Shown piece after piece: positions 17,359-27,381 of a DNA stretch of 64,000 bases; the first letter of the stretch is position 1; every line of letters begins with the position of its first letter. Made by a program: the position numbers and the translations under genes. The notes under the pieces were generated by a model. It did not search any database. It saw only the letters and a program-made list of their open reading frames with translations, and was not told the origin of the DNA. The DNA is from Gammaproteobacteria bacterium (lineage in GTDB: Bacteria; Pseudomonadota; Gammaproteobacteria; SZUA-152): NCBI GenBank assembly GCA_029882975.1, contig JAOUJW010000009.1, forward strand, positions 1 to 64,000, in the 5' to 3' direction.

Positions 17359-19854
17359 TTATATTCTCTGTACGGTTACCTTACCGGTGTAATACCCGGC
17401 CAAACCGGAGATCGGGTCAGATACATTTTCGGTTACTTCACCGGAATGTCCGGGCATCCTATTTTTGGCCCACCGACCCATTGCCCAGTGGCCATGCTCC
17501 ATCGGCAATACCACGGTATCGGGGCGTGTACCCTCAAAATATCGAGCGTAGGCGTCGATCGTGCCCACAGATGATTTGATTCGAACTTTGTCATGGTTAC
17601 GGATACCACGACTGCGGGCCGTTTTGGGGTGAATCTCAAGGAACACGGTTTTATTACCACCGAGAGATGGCTGCAACAGGTTAATCGCGTGTGGTAAATT
17701 GGAGCCACGACCCTCCGCATGCATAGCAACCTTGGGTGTAATCAGATGTAAATCGCCCCCGCCGGTGTGGCGTGGCTCTATCCATTGAGGGAAACCCACC
17801 CGATCTTCCTGGATACCTAGTTTGCGATTGATGAATTCAGCGTGTTTCTCAAGATAGGCAGACTTAAACTCGAACTTACCCGATGGGGTTTTAATCAATT
17901 TTTGCTTAACCTGCTCGGCGGTCATGAGTCGATTGTAACCGCCTCCGTCCCATTCATAGAATTTGCCACGCTGCTGCCGCCACAGATAGGGTTTTTTGTA
18001 CCACACCCCTTTCTCCTTCCAAGACTCGAAACCATTAACACCATTGTCACCTGGATCCTGCTCAAAGCCTTTGGCGATGTGGCGTAACACGTTTTCTGTA
18101 TTCTTAGTCTTCTCGTAGTATTCTGCGATACCGCCCTTTAAGCGCTTGCCGACTTCCATCAGGACGTCACTGTACAACATCGTGTTATACAAAGGCTTTA
18201 CCGCCGGCACTCGCAGATTGGCGAGTGGATACCCCTGATAGGGGTAAGTTGGTGTATCTTGGAGTCTCTCGAGGTAAGTGTGATCCGGCAAAATGAGATC
18301 CGCCATCATGGCTGTCTCGCTTGGAAATGGGGAAGTATCGATGACAAAAATTTCTTTTAGCGCCTCCTCCCAGACTCTCGGATCGGGTGACGTAAAAGTT
18401 GGATTTGTTAGATAGAAAATCGCAGTATCCAGTTTGTATGGATTACCTGCCAGGTGGTTTTTGGCGACTTCCTGCATCATGTTCTTGGCCATAGGCCACT
18501 CGTCCGTACCAACCTTGTCAATACGAGGATGCTGCTTGCGATCCTCCGAGGCTGCATAGTCATCCTGATAGTCCTTGTAGTCCGCAGGCGGCTTGCCGTA
18601 GGATGGCCCAATCTGGTAGAACAATCCGCCTTTGGCAAAAAGCGAACCCGTTAGCGCATTTAAAGCATGGATCGCCATACCATTGTAGGTACCGTTACTA
18701 TGTGATGTAGGTCCACGTTCGAACAGTGCCATAGCCGGACGCGTAGTGCCAAATTCCCGGGCTACGGTTGTAATATCATTTTCGGGGACCGAGGTTATTT
18801 TTTCGGCCCAGGCAGGCGTGCGATCTTTGACCTCTTGGTTCCACCACTCAACCAGCCCCTTAACCCAGACTGACTCAAAAGTCGAGGGATCTACTGGAAC
18901 CCCGCCCGGACGAAAACGATTTACCTTGTCTTTAAAGTCTCCAACAAATTCTTTATCCCATAACCCTTCAGCTAAAATCACATGGGCAATGGCGAGCGCG
19001 AGGGCCCCATCAGTTCCGGGTTTGACAAGCAACAACTGGTCGGCAGCGGCTCCGGTGGCATTCAAATGCACCTCAACTACTGTGACGCGAGTTTTCGGGC
19101 TTTTGCTGCGCATCTTACCCCAGGCCTGCATGTTACCGTTGTACGGTCGAAAAGCATCCAGAAACCCTGCGCCAAAATTGAGCAGGTAGTTCGTGTTTGC
19201 ATAATCGTAGGCGCTGTAGGAGTAGTTACCATCCGTTGCCAATTTCACCTTCTTACCCGCATCTGCACACATAGAGGAATGCCCGATAATATTGGGCGTC
19301 CCATAGAGCTTAGCGAAAGGCTTCTGCATACCGGCATCCGACTCACCCCAGCCGCGACCGTAGAAAATAGAGAAACGATGTGATTCACCCCTATCCCGCA
19401 AAGCTTGTAACCGAGCGGCGAATATATCCAGAGCTTCGTCCCAACTAATGGGCACAAAACGGGGATCCTCATTGCGCCCTTTCTTTGGATTTGAACGTTT
19501 CATCGGACCCTTGAAGCGATCGGGATCGTATAGGATGTAGGCACCCAAGTGCCCCTTGGGACAAAGCTTACCGTTAGAGATCGGGTGATCAAGCGCACCG
19601 TATATAGCATGCACACGCCCATTGGTTGTATAAACATCGATGCCACATCGAGCGGGGCATTGATGACAAACGTTTTTGGTAACAACGGTGTCACCTTGCC
19701 GATTCGACTTTGGTGCTGCAACCTCAGCATGACTTAACGCAGAGAAACCGGGTAGGGTCCCAAGCCCCATGGCGCTTGCACCTGTTAACCCAACCGTACC
19801 GCTTACCTGGAGAAACCGCCGCCGTGTCAACCGGAACTGTTCGAGCGTGTTCAT
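17359..19854 (-). CDS. Tat-exported molybdopterin oxidoreductase catalytic subunit
   Basis: An 831-aa CISM-family enzyme. The Tat signal has TRRRFLQ (residues 10-16) and a hydrophobic core. A 4Fe-4S motif comprises Cys63, 66, 70 and 98 (CHQCPARC ... GKLCPKG). A likely Mo-ligand Cys196 lies in GHSSMC. The final quarter has the Mo-bis-PGD-binding fold with KTPSGKFEF and MEHGHW segments. A Cys ligand plus a Tat signal fit the PsrA/PhsA/ArrA side of the family, acting in the periplasm on a sulfur compound or oxyanion. First gene of an operon that continues with FeS, NrfD, chaperone and polyferredoxin genes. Substrate not determinable. Confidence 0.85.
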   Translation of the reverse strand: MNTLEQFRLTRRRFLQVSGTVGLTGASAMGLGTLPGFSALSHAEVAAPKSNRQGDTVVTKNVCHQCPARCGIDVYTTNGRVHAIYGALDHPISNGKLCPKGHLGAYILYDPDRFKGPMKRSNPKKGRNEDPRFVPISWDEALDIFAARLQALRDRGESHRFSIFYGRGWGESDAGMQKPFAKLYGTPNIIGHSSMCADAGKKVKLATDGNYSYSAYDYANTNYLLNFGAGFLDAFRPYNGNMQAWGKMRSKSPKTRVTVVEVHLNATGAAADQLLLVKPGTDGALALAIAHVILAEGLWDKEFVGDFKDKVNRFRPGGVPVDPSTFESVWVKGLVEWWNQEVKDRTPAWAEKITSVPENDITTVAREFGTTRPAMALFERGPTSHSNGTYNGMAIHALNALTGSLFAKGGLFYQIGPSYGKPPADYKDYQDDYAASEDRKQHPRIDKVGTDEWPMAKNMMQEVAKNHLAGNPYKLDTAIFYLTNPTFTSPDPRVWEEALKEIFVIDTSPFPSETAMMADLILPDHTYLERLQDTPTYPYQGYPLANLRVPAVKPLYNTMLYSDVLMEVGKRLKGGIAEYYEKTKNTENVLRHIAKGFEQDPGDNGVNGFESWKEKGVWYKKPYLWRQQRGKFYEWDGGGYNRLMTAEQVKQKLIKTPSGKFEFKSAYLEKHAEFINRKLGIQEDRVGFPQWIEPRHTGGGDLHLITPKVAMHAEGRGSNLPHAINLLQPSLGGNKTVFLEIHPKTARSRGIRNHDKVRIKSSVGTIDAYARYFEGTRPDTVVLPMEHGHWAMGRWAKNRMPGHSGEVTENVSDPISGLAGYYTGKVTVQRI

Positions 19855-20206
19855 AACCGTCTCCCGATTTCAATAACTTCTATTCCACCACCAAATTGTC
19901 TTATCTGAAATGATATTTGAATGGCTCAGCTTCGTTCGAAACCACTCGCCGTTAAGTCGGGGAAAGTTACTGCCAGTTGAATGAAGCTTGCGACCGCAAT
20001 GGTTAACGTCAGCAAAACCTTTCAAAGGAATCCACTAAGAAACATTTCCCTTTCTAGTAAAATAATAATAGAGGATCTGTTCTACAGTGATGATCTGCGT
20101 CAAACATATCGAGCGCACCTGTTCGCCACAGCAGCTACAAGTGAGAAAAACCAATAAAAATAAAGCCTAGTCACTCAAGAGTGGCTAGGCTTTGGTACCG
20201 CTAATT
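19855..20206. other. intergenic region between two minus-strand genes
   Basis: Holds the terminator of the subtilase gene at 20162-20193 and, to its left, about 300 bases that must contain the promoter of the molybdoenzyme operon. No specific operator or sigma-54 site was identified with confidence. Confidence 0.5.
20162..20193 (-). terminator. Rho-independent terminator of the subtilase gene
   Basis: A stem pairs 20162-20176 with 20179-20193 (14 of 15 positions). Read on the minus strand the hairpin is followed by a T-rich run (TTTATTTTTATTGG). It lies 13 bases past the stop of the peptidase gene. Confidence 0.85.
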
Positions 20207-23200
20207 CTATCTATTATCTACATTCACCAAGGTATACCCCATCACGCCATTATTACCGCTGTGAGATAAGGCCCCCAGATGCCATTGCCCCGCAGCGGCG
20301 TTGGTCCAACTAAATACCAACGCCGCATCCTCACCAAGCATGGCGGCATTGGGTGCGGAATTGATAACCAAATTACCGCCGGGAGTGGCGGGAATTAGCC
20401 AACTGTACATTTGGTAGTCGGAGGAACCGCCAATGGTTTGCCAACCGTGGACATAAACGGTCCAGGTACCGTTTATGGGCTGTTTTATGTCGATAAGCTC
20501 GTCGGTACCGGCTTTGAAGCTCGCGGCTACAAAATTACCGTTCGGGTCAAAGACAAAAATATCCAAATCCGTATCGGGTGAAGCGACGGAATCCGGTGGC
20601 ATGGCTATTCTCAGCAAGGCGGCATTGGAGACGTCAAACTGATGTTCATTACTAAAACCGTCAGTCGGGTCAAAATCTTGATCCGGATCTTGTAGAACAT
20701 TATCAGAGGTAACTACTGCCGGTTCTAAGCCATGGGCTGCAGCAAGATAATTGCCGGTATAACCAAAGCGAACCGTAAAATCTCCAGAGCCGTCGACACC
20801 ACTTAGGTCAACCTGGCTCGGCGAGCTGAATAAAGTGGCCCGCACCGCAATGGGACTGCGAACTTCATAGTGACGGTAGCTTTCACGCCGGTTTCTATTG
20901 CCGGCCACCGCGGGATTACATTGAGGGGCATTTGCATCATCTTCGTCCAATTCATGATCTTCCCAGGTTAATGACCCAAAACGCCATTCGCCAATGGGTG
21001 CGTTCTTGTTGGAAATGATGACCTGATAAGTGACAGCCTCGCCTTGTTGTAACGTGAATTTTTTCGGGGTGACGGTAATATCAAATCCCGGCGGCTCATC
21101 CACATCCACTTCATAGGTTCTACAACCTGACTCATTGGCCACACTGGTCACCGTGCGCATGACAACCTGCTTTCCGGCCAATTCGGCAACACCGATGGAA
21201 GGCAAGTTAAGGTTATACGCTTCGGTCTGAATACCTAAAGCCGCAAACAAACCACAAGTCCCCGCCGGGTCCGAGAAGACAGAGGGACTGGCATCGCACA
21301 TAAATCCCAGATAGTCGTACAAACCGGCGTCGTAGGCCAAGCCCGGCTCAAACATAGAATCCTTATTGGCTTTAGCGCTGGTATTCACATGTCCGGCACC
21401 AAAATCGAAGGGATCCGCCGCAGTGGTGTAGTCACGCTTAACCACCTTTTGATGCGCGGTCGTCATCAGGGCTGACTTGGCTACGGCAGGACTCCAGTCC
21501 GGACGCGCCTGCTTGATCAATGCAAAAAGTCCCGCCACGTAGGGGCTGGACATGGACGTTCCCATAATCGCCTGGAACGACTCCCCCTGCGCTGCCGAGC
21601 CATTGTGCACCGGGCTGGCGCCAGCCAATATATTGATACCCGGCGCAGTCACATCGGGCTTAATAATATCCAAAGCGACAGAGTCCGGGCCTTGAGAGCT
21701 GAACGAGGCCATATAGGTTTTTACCCGTGAATCTTCGCGAGCGTTGCGCGTTTCACCTTGCGTAAAACTGATTTGCACTTGGCCTGTATGAGACATCAAG
21801 TAATCTTTTAGGGGCTGCCCCACGTCTTTAAGCATATGCACTGTGGGTAAGGGATGGTTATCCGTAGGCGTCATATTGGGGTGGGCGGCCGACACGTTGT
21901 GCAACAACACAGCACCTGCGCCACCTTCGGCCACGTTGCTTGCACGGCGGGTTCGGGCCACACCAAAATCATACCGGTTACATAAAACGGCGTCATTCGC
22001 CTTGAACGTTCCGGGAGGAAAAGGCAACAAACATTCACCGTTGCTACCGTCCCCTACGGTGTCAGCATCTACCAGGTTGTAGTTTTCAATACCATTGGTT
22101 ACAGAGCCACCCCACAGTTTTTCAGGCGCTTTTCCCGGGCCGCTAAGGGATATCTCACTGATAAATGCCTGATCACCGGAGCTGGCTCCTACGCTGGTCA
22201 ACCAGGGTACGGATGCCGGGCCGCCAATGGTACCCGGGTCTGGACCGTCGTTACCGGCAGAGGTGGCCACAAAAACACCCGCGTCTGCGGCAAACAGAAA
22301 GGCGATGTCATCCGGACCTTCCAAGCTGGGCCCACCTCCCACAGAGTAGTTAATAACGTCGACGCCATCTGCCACCGCTTGATCGATGGCTGCCGCCAGA
22401 TCCGAACCAAAACCACCAAATAAACCCAAACCTTTATAAGCAATAATACGAGCCCGTGGAGCAACTCCGGAAACCGTACCTCTGGGGATACCAAAAATAC
22501 TGGCTGCAACTCCGGCATTACCGGCGGCGGTTGAACCGGTATGGGTACCGTGACCGTCATCGTCACGGGCAGAATCAAATTCAGAGGCTTCGATACCGAC
22601 AAATTCTCGGTAGGTATCTAACATTTGGCGGGCACCTAACAGCTTATTGTTGCACTGAAACACCGCGTCTTTTTCATTGTGTGCAGCGTTACCAAAATGA
22701 CAACTGGGACGTGTTTCATCCAGCACTCCAACCGGAGACGGACCGTAACTGCCGTCGTCGGCAAAGCTGGGGTGTTCGGGCCATATCCCGGTATCGATTA
22801 TACCCACTACCACGTCTTCACCCGTCGCCCCTCTTATCCAGGAACCCGCGGCATCGCTGAATCCCAGAGACACGGATCTGTTTTCGGAAGTTTTGTAACG
22901 AATAATATCTGGGCGCACTTTAACCACACCCGGCTGCTTAGCCAACTTGGTTGCCTGATCTTTGCTCAGTTTTGCAGTGAATCCATTGAGGGCGACACTA
23001 AAGTCGTGAATTTTTTTATCAGCCCTAACACCGGCCCCCTGGAGTGCACCATCGTGCTTGGATTTGAGATGTTTGCGATATTTCTTAACATCTTCATTTT
23101 TCGAATCAAAGCGCTTACCCTGCTTGGGTTTTGTGGCTTTAAACCCGGAGAGATGACCTTCGTACAAAACAGCTGGATCCAAGTCCATTTGAACGAAATA

Positions 23201-23359
23201 AACCCATGATTCGCTTTTGTTCTCCAGCGCTTTTTTCAGCTTTGGATGTAATTTGTTTTCGTCGGGATGTTTTGCGTGAGTGAATGTAGACACCGATAGA
23301 AAAAGACTACATGTGACCAGAGTGGCGATAGCGACGCCGTTGATTTTGGTTCTTGCCAA
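20207..23359 (-). CDS. secreted subtilisin-like serine peptidase (S8), 1050 aa
   Basis: A signal peptide (about residues 1-29) is followed by an I9-type inhibitor propeptide (SWVYFVQMD to QPGVVKVRPD, about 50-155). The S8 domain has catalytic Asp in GIIDTGIWPEHPSF (near 190), His in DDDGHGTHTGS (near 270) and Ser in GTSMSSPYVAG (near 600). The long interval between His and Ser contains a PA-like insertion. The C-terminal 400 residues have Fn3-like and pre-peptidase-type beta domains. The layout resembles large extracellular subtilases. It likely degrades external protein. Own terminator downstream; an AAGGAGG-type ribosome-binding site (plus-strand ACACCTCCTTG) precedes ATG 23359. Confidence 0.9.
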   Translation of the reverse strand: MARTKINGVAIATLVTCSLFLSVSTFTHAKHPDENKLHPKLKKALENKSESWVYFVQMDLDPAVLYEGHLSGFKATKPKQGKRFDSKNEDVKKYRKHLKSKHDGALQGAGVRADKKIHDFSVALNGFTAKLSKDQATKLAKQPGVVKVRPDIIRYKTSENRSVSLGFSDAAGSWIRGATGEDVVVGIIDTGIWPEHPSFADDGSYGPSPVGVLDETRPSCHFGNAAHNEKDAVFQCNNKLLGARQMLDTYREFVGIEASEFDSARDDDGHGTHTGSTAAGNAGVAASIFGIPRGTVSGVAPRARIIAYKGLGLFGGFGSDLAAAIDQAVADGVDVINYSVGGGPSLEGPDDIAFLFAADAGVFVATSAGNDGPDPGTIGGPASVPWLTSVGASSGDQAFISEISLSGPGKAPEKLWGGSVTNGIENYNLVDADTVGDGSNGECLLPFPPGTFKANDAVLCNRYDFGVARTRRASNVAEGGAGAVLLHNVSAAHPNMTPTDNHPLPTVHMLKDVGQPLKDYLMSHTGQVQISFTQGETRNAREDSRVKTYMASFSSQGPDSVALDIIKPDVTAPGINILAGASPVHNGSAAQGESFQAIMGTSMSSPYVAGLFALIKQARPDWSPAVAKSALMTTAHQKVVKRDYTTAADPFDFGAGHVNTSAKANKDSMFEPGLAYDAGLYDYLGFMCDASPSVFSDPAGTCGLFAALGIQTEAYNLNLPSIGVAELAGKQVVMRTVTSVANESGCRTYEVDVDEPPGFDITVTPKKFTLQQGEAVTYQVIISNKNAPIGEWRFGSLTWEDHELDEDDANAPQCNPAVAGNRNRRESYRHYEVRSPIAVRATLFSSPSQVDLSGVDGSGDFTVRFGYTGNYLAAAHGLEPAVVTSDNVLQDPDQDFDPTDGFSNEHQFDVSNAALLRIAMPPDSVASPDTDLDIFVFDPNGNFVAASFKAGTDELIDIKQPINGTWTVYVHGWQTIGGSSDYQMYSWLIPATPGGNLVINSAPNAAMLGEDAALVFSWTNAAAGQWHLGALSHSGNNGVMGYTLVNVDNR

Positions 23360-23764
23360 TTTACACCTCCTTGTTTACTTCTTATTAGTAGTGGATTGCA
23401 ATTCATAACTCTGTGACCGCCTTTCAGTCATAAGGGACATACTCAAAAACCGAGGAGTATCATTTTTAATCAGTTGCTGATGAAGCCTGAAGGACGAATA
23501 TACTGCAGGAACTACTGCCTTAGCAACAATGCATTATTTCGCCGGTTTGGCATGAAATTGAGTTTATTAATCGTACAACATTCGTCGTATTCGATTATAA
23601 ACTGTAGGAGATATACCACACACAGATAGTATTATTGTGCATCGTAATGTTTGCAGCACCCTACTGCCGAATTGTCAGTACCGAATTCATACAAGAGATT
23701 CATGCAAGACGGACAAAGAACTCCAGGGGCTTGAATAATGAGCAACGCGTATAAGCAGCGACAG
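23360..23764. other. intergenic region, no gene seen
   Basis: About 400 bases without a supported gene or clear repeat. It should hold the promoter of the subtilase gene on its left side and the end of the MAPEG operon transcript on its right. Confidence 0.5.
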
Positions 23765-24169
23765 TTACGCAAACAATAACCATATCGCAGGTACTACAAA
23801 CGCAGCATAGGTCATAAACATACCTATGGCCTTTGGCGCGGGATTGCTGGTATACAAAACACTCAATGCATGAATACACCGACCTGCTATCAACAAACTA
23901 CCCACCGCCCACGTAAGAGAAATCGAAGCATTGTGATATTCCATTAATGCCAGCATAACAACGCACATGGGCACATATTCAACAAAATTTCCAAAGGCCA
24001 CTCTGCGGCGCTTTAAAATCTCATCATTCCCATCGCCAAAAGCCACACCACCAATGTCACCCATAGCCTTACCCAGTTCGATTCGTCGCAAGGTAACCTG
24101 CATGGTTAAGGGCAGCATAATAATTGCCAGAAAGGACGCCACTGTCGATGTCACCGTTAAGCTATTCAA
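23765..24169 (-). CDS. MAPEG-family membrane protein
   Basis: A 134-aa protein with four hydrophobic segments and the MAPEG features: a basic loop after the first helix (LRRIELGK) and RRRVAFGNFVEYVPMCVVMLAL, where FGNFVEYVP matches the conserved glutathione-site region of the family. A later AGRCIHALSVLY segment fits too. Members include glutathione-dependent membrane enzymes; many bacterial ones lack a known substrate. Third gene of an operon with ArsR and SRPBCC genes, overlapping the latter by four bases. Confidence 0.85.
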   Translation of the reverse strand: MNSLTVTSTVASFLAIIMLPLTMQVTLRRIELGKAMGDIGGVAFGDGNDEILKRRRVAFGNFVEYVPMCVVMLALMEYHNASISLTWAVGSLLIAGRCIHALSVLYTSNPAPKAIGMFMTYAAFVVPAIWLLFA

Positions 24170-24639
24170 TTTGGTTCTCCTTTGTATTCAGTCATTTCCA
24201 AATATTTTTCCAGTCTGTGTAATGTTCCCAGCCATCCTTCAGCGTGACGGGAGCGCATACCGGAATCTTTTAATTTAATCTGAGAAACAATAATTTCCGT
24301 GGTTTCGCCATTGCTTACAAAATCTATGCTCACTACCGTTTCAATATCAGCGTGCGGGTCCGGTTTTTCCCAACAGAACGAAAAAACCAGATGTGTCGGC
24401 TCTGTTATTGTTTGGAAAGAGCCAAGCAATGAGGTGACAATCCCCTCAGACAGGGTGAATTCCATGCGATAAGCACCACCCTCACAAAAATCGTATTGGG
24501 TCACGTGAGTGCGGATACTATCATCCGGAGCGAACCATTGTTTAACGGCGTCGGCCGTTGAAAACGCGTTAAACACCCGGTGTATATTGTGGTGATAGAC
24601 TCGACGTATTACTAAGGGCCCCGCGTCAGTATTCATCAT
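24166..24639 (-). CDS. SRPBCC/AHSA1-family protein
   Basis: A 157-aa protein with the AHSA1-like START fold: VIRRVYHHNIHRVFNAFSTAD at the start, VKQWFAPDD, then FCEGGAYRMEF, LVFSFCWEKPDPHAD and a final helix (RHAEGWLGTLHRLEKYL). Such proteins bind hydrophobic ligands and commonly pair with ArsR regulators. It overlaps the regulator gene by four bases and the MAPEG gene by four bases, so all three are translationally coupled. Confidence 0.85.
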   Translation of the reverse strand: MMNTDAGPLVIRRVYHHNIHRVFNAFSTADAVKQWFAPDDSIRTHVTQYDFCEGGAYRMEFTLSEGIVTSLLGSFQTITEPTHLVFSFCWEKPDPHADIETVVSIDFVSNGETTEIIVSQIKLKDSGMRSRHAEGWLGTLHRLEKYLEMTEYKGEPN

Positions 24640-24974
24640 GCACCTGTTTCATTGTCCAAATATTTCTCCAGTTTCTGTAAACTACTTTCCCAAAAAGCGA
24701 GGTGGCGTTGCAACCACGCGTCAGCCTCTTTAAGAGGGGCAGCGTTTATACTGAAAAAGTGCTGCCTGCCATGTACTTCCCTTACCAGCAGCCCGGCGTT
24801 TTCCATGACCTTTAAATGTTTTGAGACGGTGGGTTGCGACGAACTGAACAAGTCCACTAACTCACCCGCAGAACATTGGCCTCGATGACTGATTGTTGCC
24901 AAAACCTTACGCCGTGACTCATCACCTAAAGCGTGAAATATACGATCCAGACTTTTTGAAGCATGTATAGCCAT
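24636..24974 (-). CDS. ArsR-family winged-helix regulator
   Basis: A 112-aa protein with the ArsR helix-turn-helix: HALGDESRRKVLATIS, then CSAGELVDLFSSSQPTVSKHLKVMENAGLLVREVHGRQHFF. The CxC-type metal site of arsenic sensors is absent, so it is probably one of the non-metal ArsR proteins that repress an SRPBCC gene. First gene of a three-gene operon, so likely self-regulating. Confidence 0.9.
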   Translation of the reverse strand: MAIHASKSLDRIFHALGDESRRKVLATISHRGQCSAGELVDLFSSSQPTVSKHLKVMENAGLLVREVHGRQHFFSINAAPLKEADAWLQRHLAFWESSLQKLEKYLDNETGA

Positions 24975-25118
24975 ATGGCTATACTTTATCAGCGCCGGCC
25001 GTTTCAGTCAAACTCTCTGATTTGCGAAATAACAACAAGAAAACGCAGCAAGTGAAAATCCATAATCCAAACAAAGGCCGGTGCAGGACCGGCCCGGTTT
25101 CCACAACCCCGCGGCACA

Positions 25119-25448
25119 TCAAGCCGTCTTTTGCGCCTCGACCAGCACCCGTTCCGGCTGACCTTGTGCATGCACTCGAAATACCAGTAAGGTGGCACTT
25201 TCATTCTGAGTTTCTATGGTATGAACCTTTTTAAACGGAACTACACCAACGTCACCTTTGGTGAAACTCACATCATCCTCGCCTTCTTGATGTAAGATTA
25301 AGGAACCATCCAGTACGTATGCAAACTCTTCACCCGGGTGCCAATGCATAGGCAAACGGGTGTAAGGCGGAATACTCACATGGCTTACCACGACTTCTGT
25401 ATTTTGGACTCCAACAAGTGGAGCAATAAGCAAGTTATCGAATTTCAT
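25119..25448 (-). CDS. cupin-domain protein, 109 aa
   Basis: A small single-cupin protein. The metal-binding motif 1 is visible as PMHWHPGEEFAYVLDGSL (His, His, Glu ligands, about residues 33-50), with motif 2 near GDVGVVPFKKVHTIE. No signal peptide. Lies 65 bases downstream of a second, secreted cupin gene in the same direction, so the two may be co-transcribed. Function unknown; similar proteins are often annotated as quercetinase-like or pirin-like without proof. Confidence 0.85.
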   Translation of the reverse strand: MKFDNLLIAPLVGVQNTEVVVSHVSIPPYTRLPMHWHPGEEFAYVLDGSLILHQEGEDDVSFTKGDVGVVPFKKVHTIETQNESATLLVFRVHAQGQPERVLVEAQKTA

Positions 25449-25513
25449 TTTCTGTCTCCAATACGTTTCAGATTTGCTGGTTTTGCTTTAGCCTCTATTT
25501 AGTGACTCTCTGA

Positions 25514-25984
25514 TTAATGCTTATCCACAAAGTGAATTTCCCAGGGACCAATGCCGGTTATTTGCATCACCGCCCCTTTAACCATCCATACTTTATGAAC
25601 ACTGCCGCGTTTGTTGATGTAATAGTCACCGGGACCAAACTCTTTGGCATCTTGCCGGGTAGCCTTTTCTCCAAACGCCACAGCCGCTTCGCCCTCCAGC
25701 AAGGTGACACGCTCGTCTTTCGGGTGAGTGTGTGGCGGCATATAGAAATCCCCCGTAGCACGAAAACGTACGGTGAACATATCGGGTTTTTGCGGATGCC
25801 CCGACAGCACGATCATTTCGCAGTTTTTGGGGACATTGGGCGGACACGGTTTCCACTGAATTTGTTTCGCGTAGACAGTATGCTGCACTTGTCCTTCGGC
25901 GAAACGGGCAACGCCAATTTCCTGGGAATAGGCAACCGTGGTGCTTGCAACCAATAAACATGTGATTCCGAAGACATTTTTCAT
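25514..25984 (-). CDS. secreted cupin-domain protein, 156 aa
   Basis: The ATG at 25984 is chosen, although the frame is open further upstream, because it begins a typical signal peptide (MKNVFGITCLLV to VAYSQE). The mature part holds a cupin with FYMPPHTHPKDERVTLLEGEAAV (metal His, His, Glu) and motif 2 GDYYINKRGSVHKVWM. Two Cys residues near the start of the mature region could form a disulfide. Periplasmic; substrate unknown. Divergent to an AraC-family regulator with a 142-base shared upstream region, so that regulator may control it. Confidence 0.8.
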   Translation of the reverse strand: MKNVFGITCLLVASTTVAYSQEIGVARFAEGQVQHTVYAKQIQWKPCPPNVPKNCEMIVLSGHPQKPDMFTVRFRATGDFYMPPHTHPKDERVTLLEGEAAVAFGEKATRQDAKEFGPGDYYINKRGSVHKVWMVKGAVMQITGIGPWEIHFVDKH

Positions 25985-26126
25985 TTTGATACCCTCTATA
26001 TGTTTGTATTTACAGTTACTACCTGACCATGGAAAATAGAATAGCGATATCGAGGGATAAGAAATTGACCATAGGGGCCACGCTTTTGACCGCGAGAGAC
26101 AAAATGCGAAAACGTAGAGAAATTGG

Positions 26127-27134
26127 ATGGTAGAACACCGAAATACTACTGCCACCGTACGCATGGTACTCAAAGCCTGCGAGTCGGCCGGCGTGGATAC
26201 AGACGAGCTGTTGCAACTGGCGGCAATCGAACGACAAACCGCACTACACCCTGACGGTGAAGTGACGTTTGTGCAAATGCGCGATTTTTGGCAAAACGCA
26301 TTCCGCCTATCCGGGGACCCGTTCTTGGGCATGCGTGCCGCACAACATGTGGAAATGGGCGACTTTAAATGCCTGGATTATCTCAGCGCCAATGCGGCCA
26401 CACTGGGTCAGTGCCTTGAGAGTTTTTGCCGCTACATGCCATTGCTAAACACGTGGATCGCCTGGGAAATTGCAAAAGACGACCATCAGGTTACCTATCG
26501 AATGCTGTCTCATGCAGGCGTTATTCCACCTCACTCCTACGAATTTGTATTTAGCGTCTACGTTAAAAGAGCCCGTGAAGTTAGCCACACAGATTGGGCA
26601 CCTGCACTGATTCGATTTCCCTTCCCAAAACCTGCAGACCAGCAGCAACATCTAAGCTTTTTCCGCTCACCCATAGAATACGATTGCCCTGCCGGCGAAC
26701 TTGTTCTTTCCAAGGAGCATTGGAAGCTACCCTTACCCTACAGCGACGAACATCTCATGCGCGTACTGGACGAACACGCGCGTCTACTACTGGCACAACG
26801 GCCGATACCGGAAGACTTTGTAGGGCGGGTGCGCCGGGAAATCGTGCGTGAACTTCACGGTGGCGAGGCGCTGCGTGACACCATCGCTAAAAAATTGCAT
26901 ATGAGCCCGCGCACCCTGCAACGACGCCTGGACGAAAACGGTATTGCTTATGCGGATCTTTTAGATGAAGTCCGCGCAGATCTGGCCAAGAATAAACTCC
27001 AAGCTTGTGAGCTTTCGCTCACAGAAATCGGTTTTCTGCTGGGGTTCTCTGAACAAAGTGCTTTTACTCGCGCTTTTAAACGCTGGACAGGAAAAACTCC
27101 GCTGGAGTACCGGCGCTTGAACAGCACAATATAA
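26127..27134 (+). CDS. AraC-family transcriptional regulator (arabinose-binding-like N domain)
   Basis: A 335-aa regulator. The N-terminal 200 residues match the Arabinose_bd/OruR-type ligand domain (FWQNAFRLSGDPFLGMRAAQHVE). The C-terminal AraC domain has two HTH motifs: DTIAKKLHMSPRTLQRRLDENG and SLTEIGFLLGFSEQSAFTRAFKRWTGKTPLEYR. Divergent to the secreted cupin gene. Ligand unknown. Confidence 0.9.
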   Translation: MVEHRNTTATVRMVLKACESAGVDTDELLQLAAIERQTALHPDGEVTFVQMRDFWQNAFRLSGDPFLGMRAAQHVEMGDFKCLDYLSANAATLGQCLESFCRYMPLLNTWIAWEIAKDDHQVTYRMLSHAGVIPPHSYEFVFSVYVKRAREVSHTDWAPALIRFPFPKPADQQQHLSFFRSPIEYDCPAGELVLSKEHWKLPLPYSDEHLMRVLDEHARLLLAQRPIPEDFVGRVRREIVRELHGGEALRDTIAKKLHMSPRTLQRRLDENGIAYADLLDEVRADLAKNKLQACELSLTEIGFLLGFSEQSAFTRAFKRWTGKTPLEYRRLNSTI

Positions 27135-27381
27135 CTCAACACCCTGCCAGCCGGGGAATTCTTTTCGCCGCACCATGAGCTCAAACCACCGAGGTTTATT
27201 TGTGTGAATATTACCATTTACTCGAAAAGGAGAGCGAAAGTGCGCCTATAAGCAGTTCGGTATTTTTGTTAACATAATGAAATCATTAAATAAATCAAAG
27301 ATTATTTCTGGGTGCGCACGCCAGTTCAGGGTTTGCCCCAGAATTGCTCCCTTTAATTTACGTTGGTAGAGTAGAAAAACT

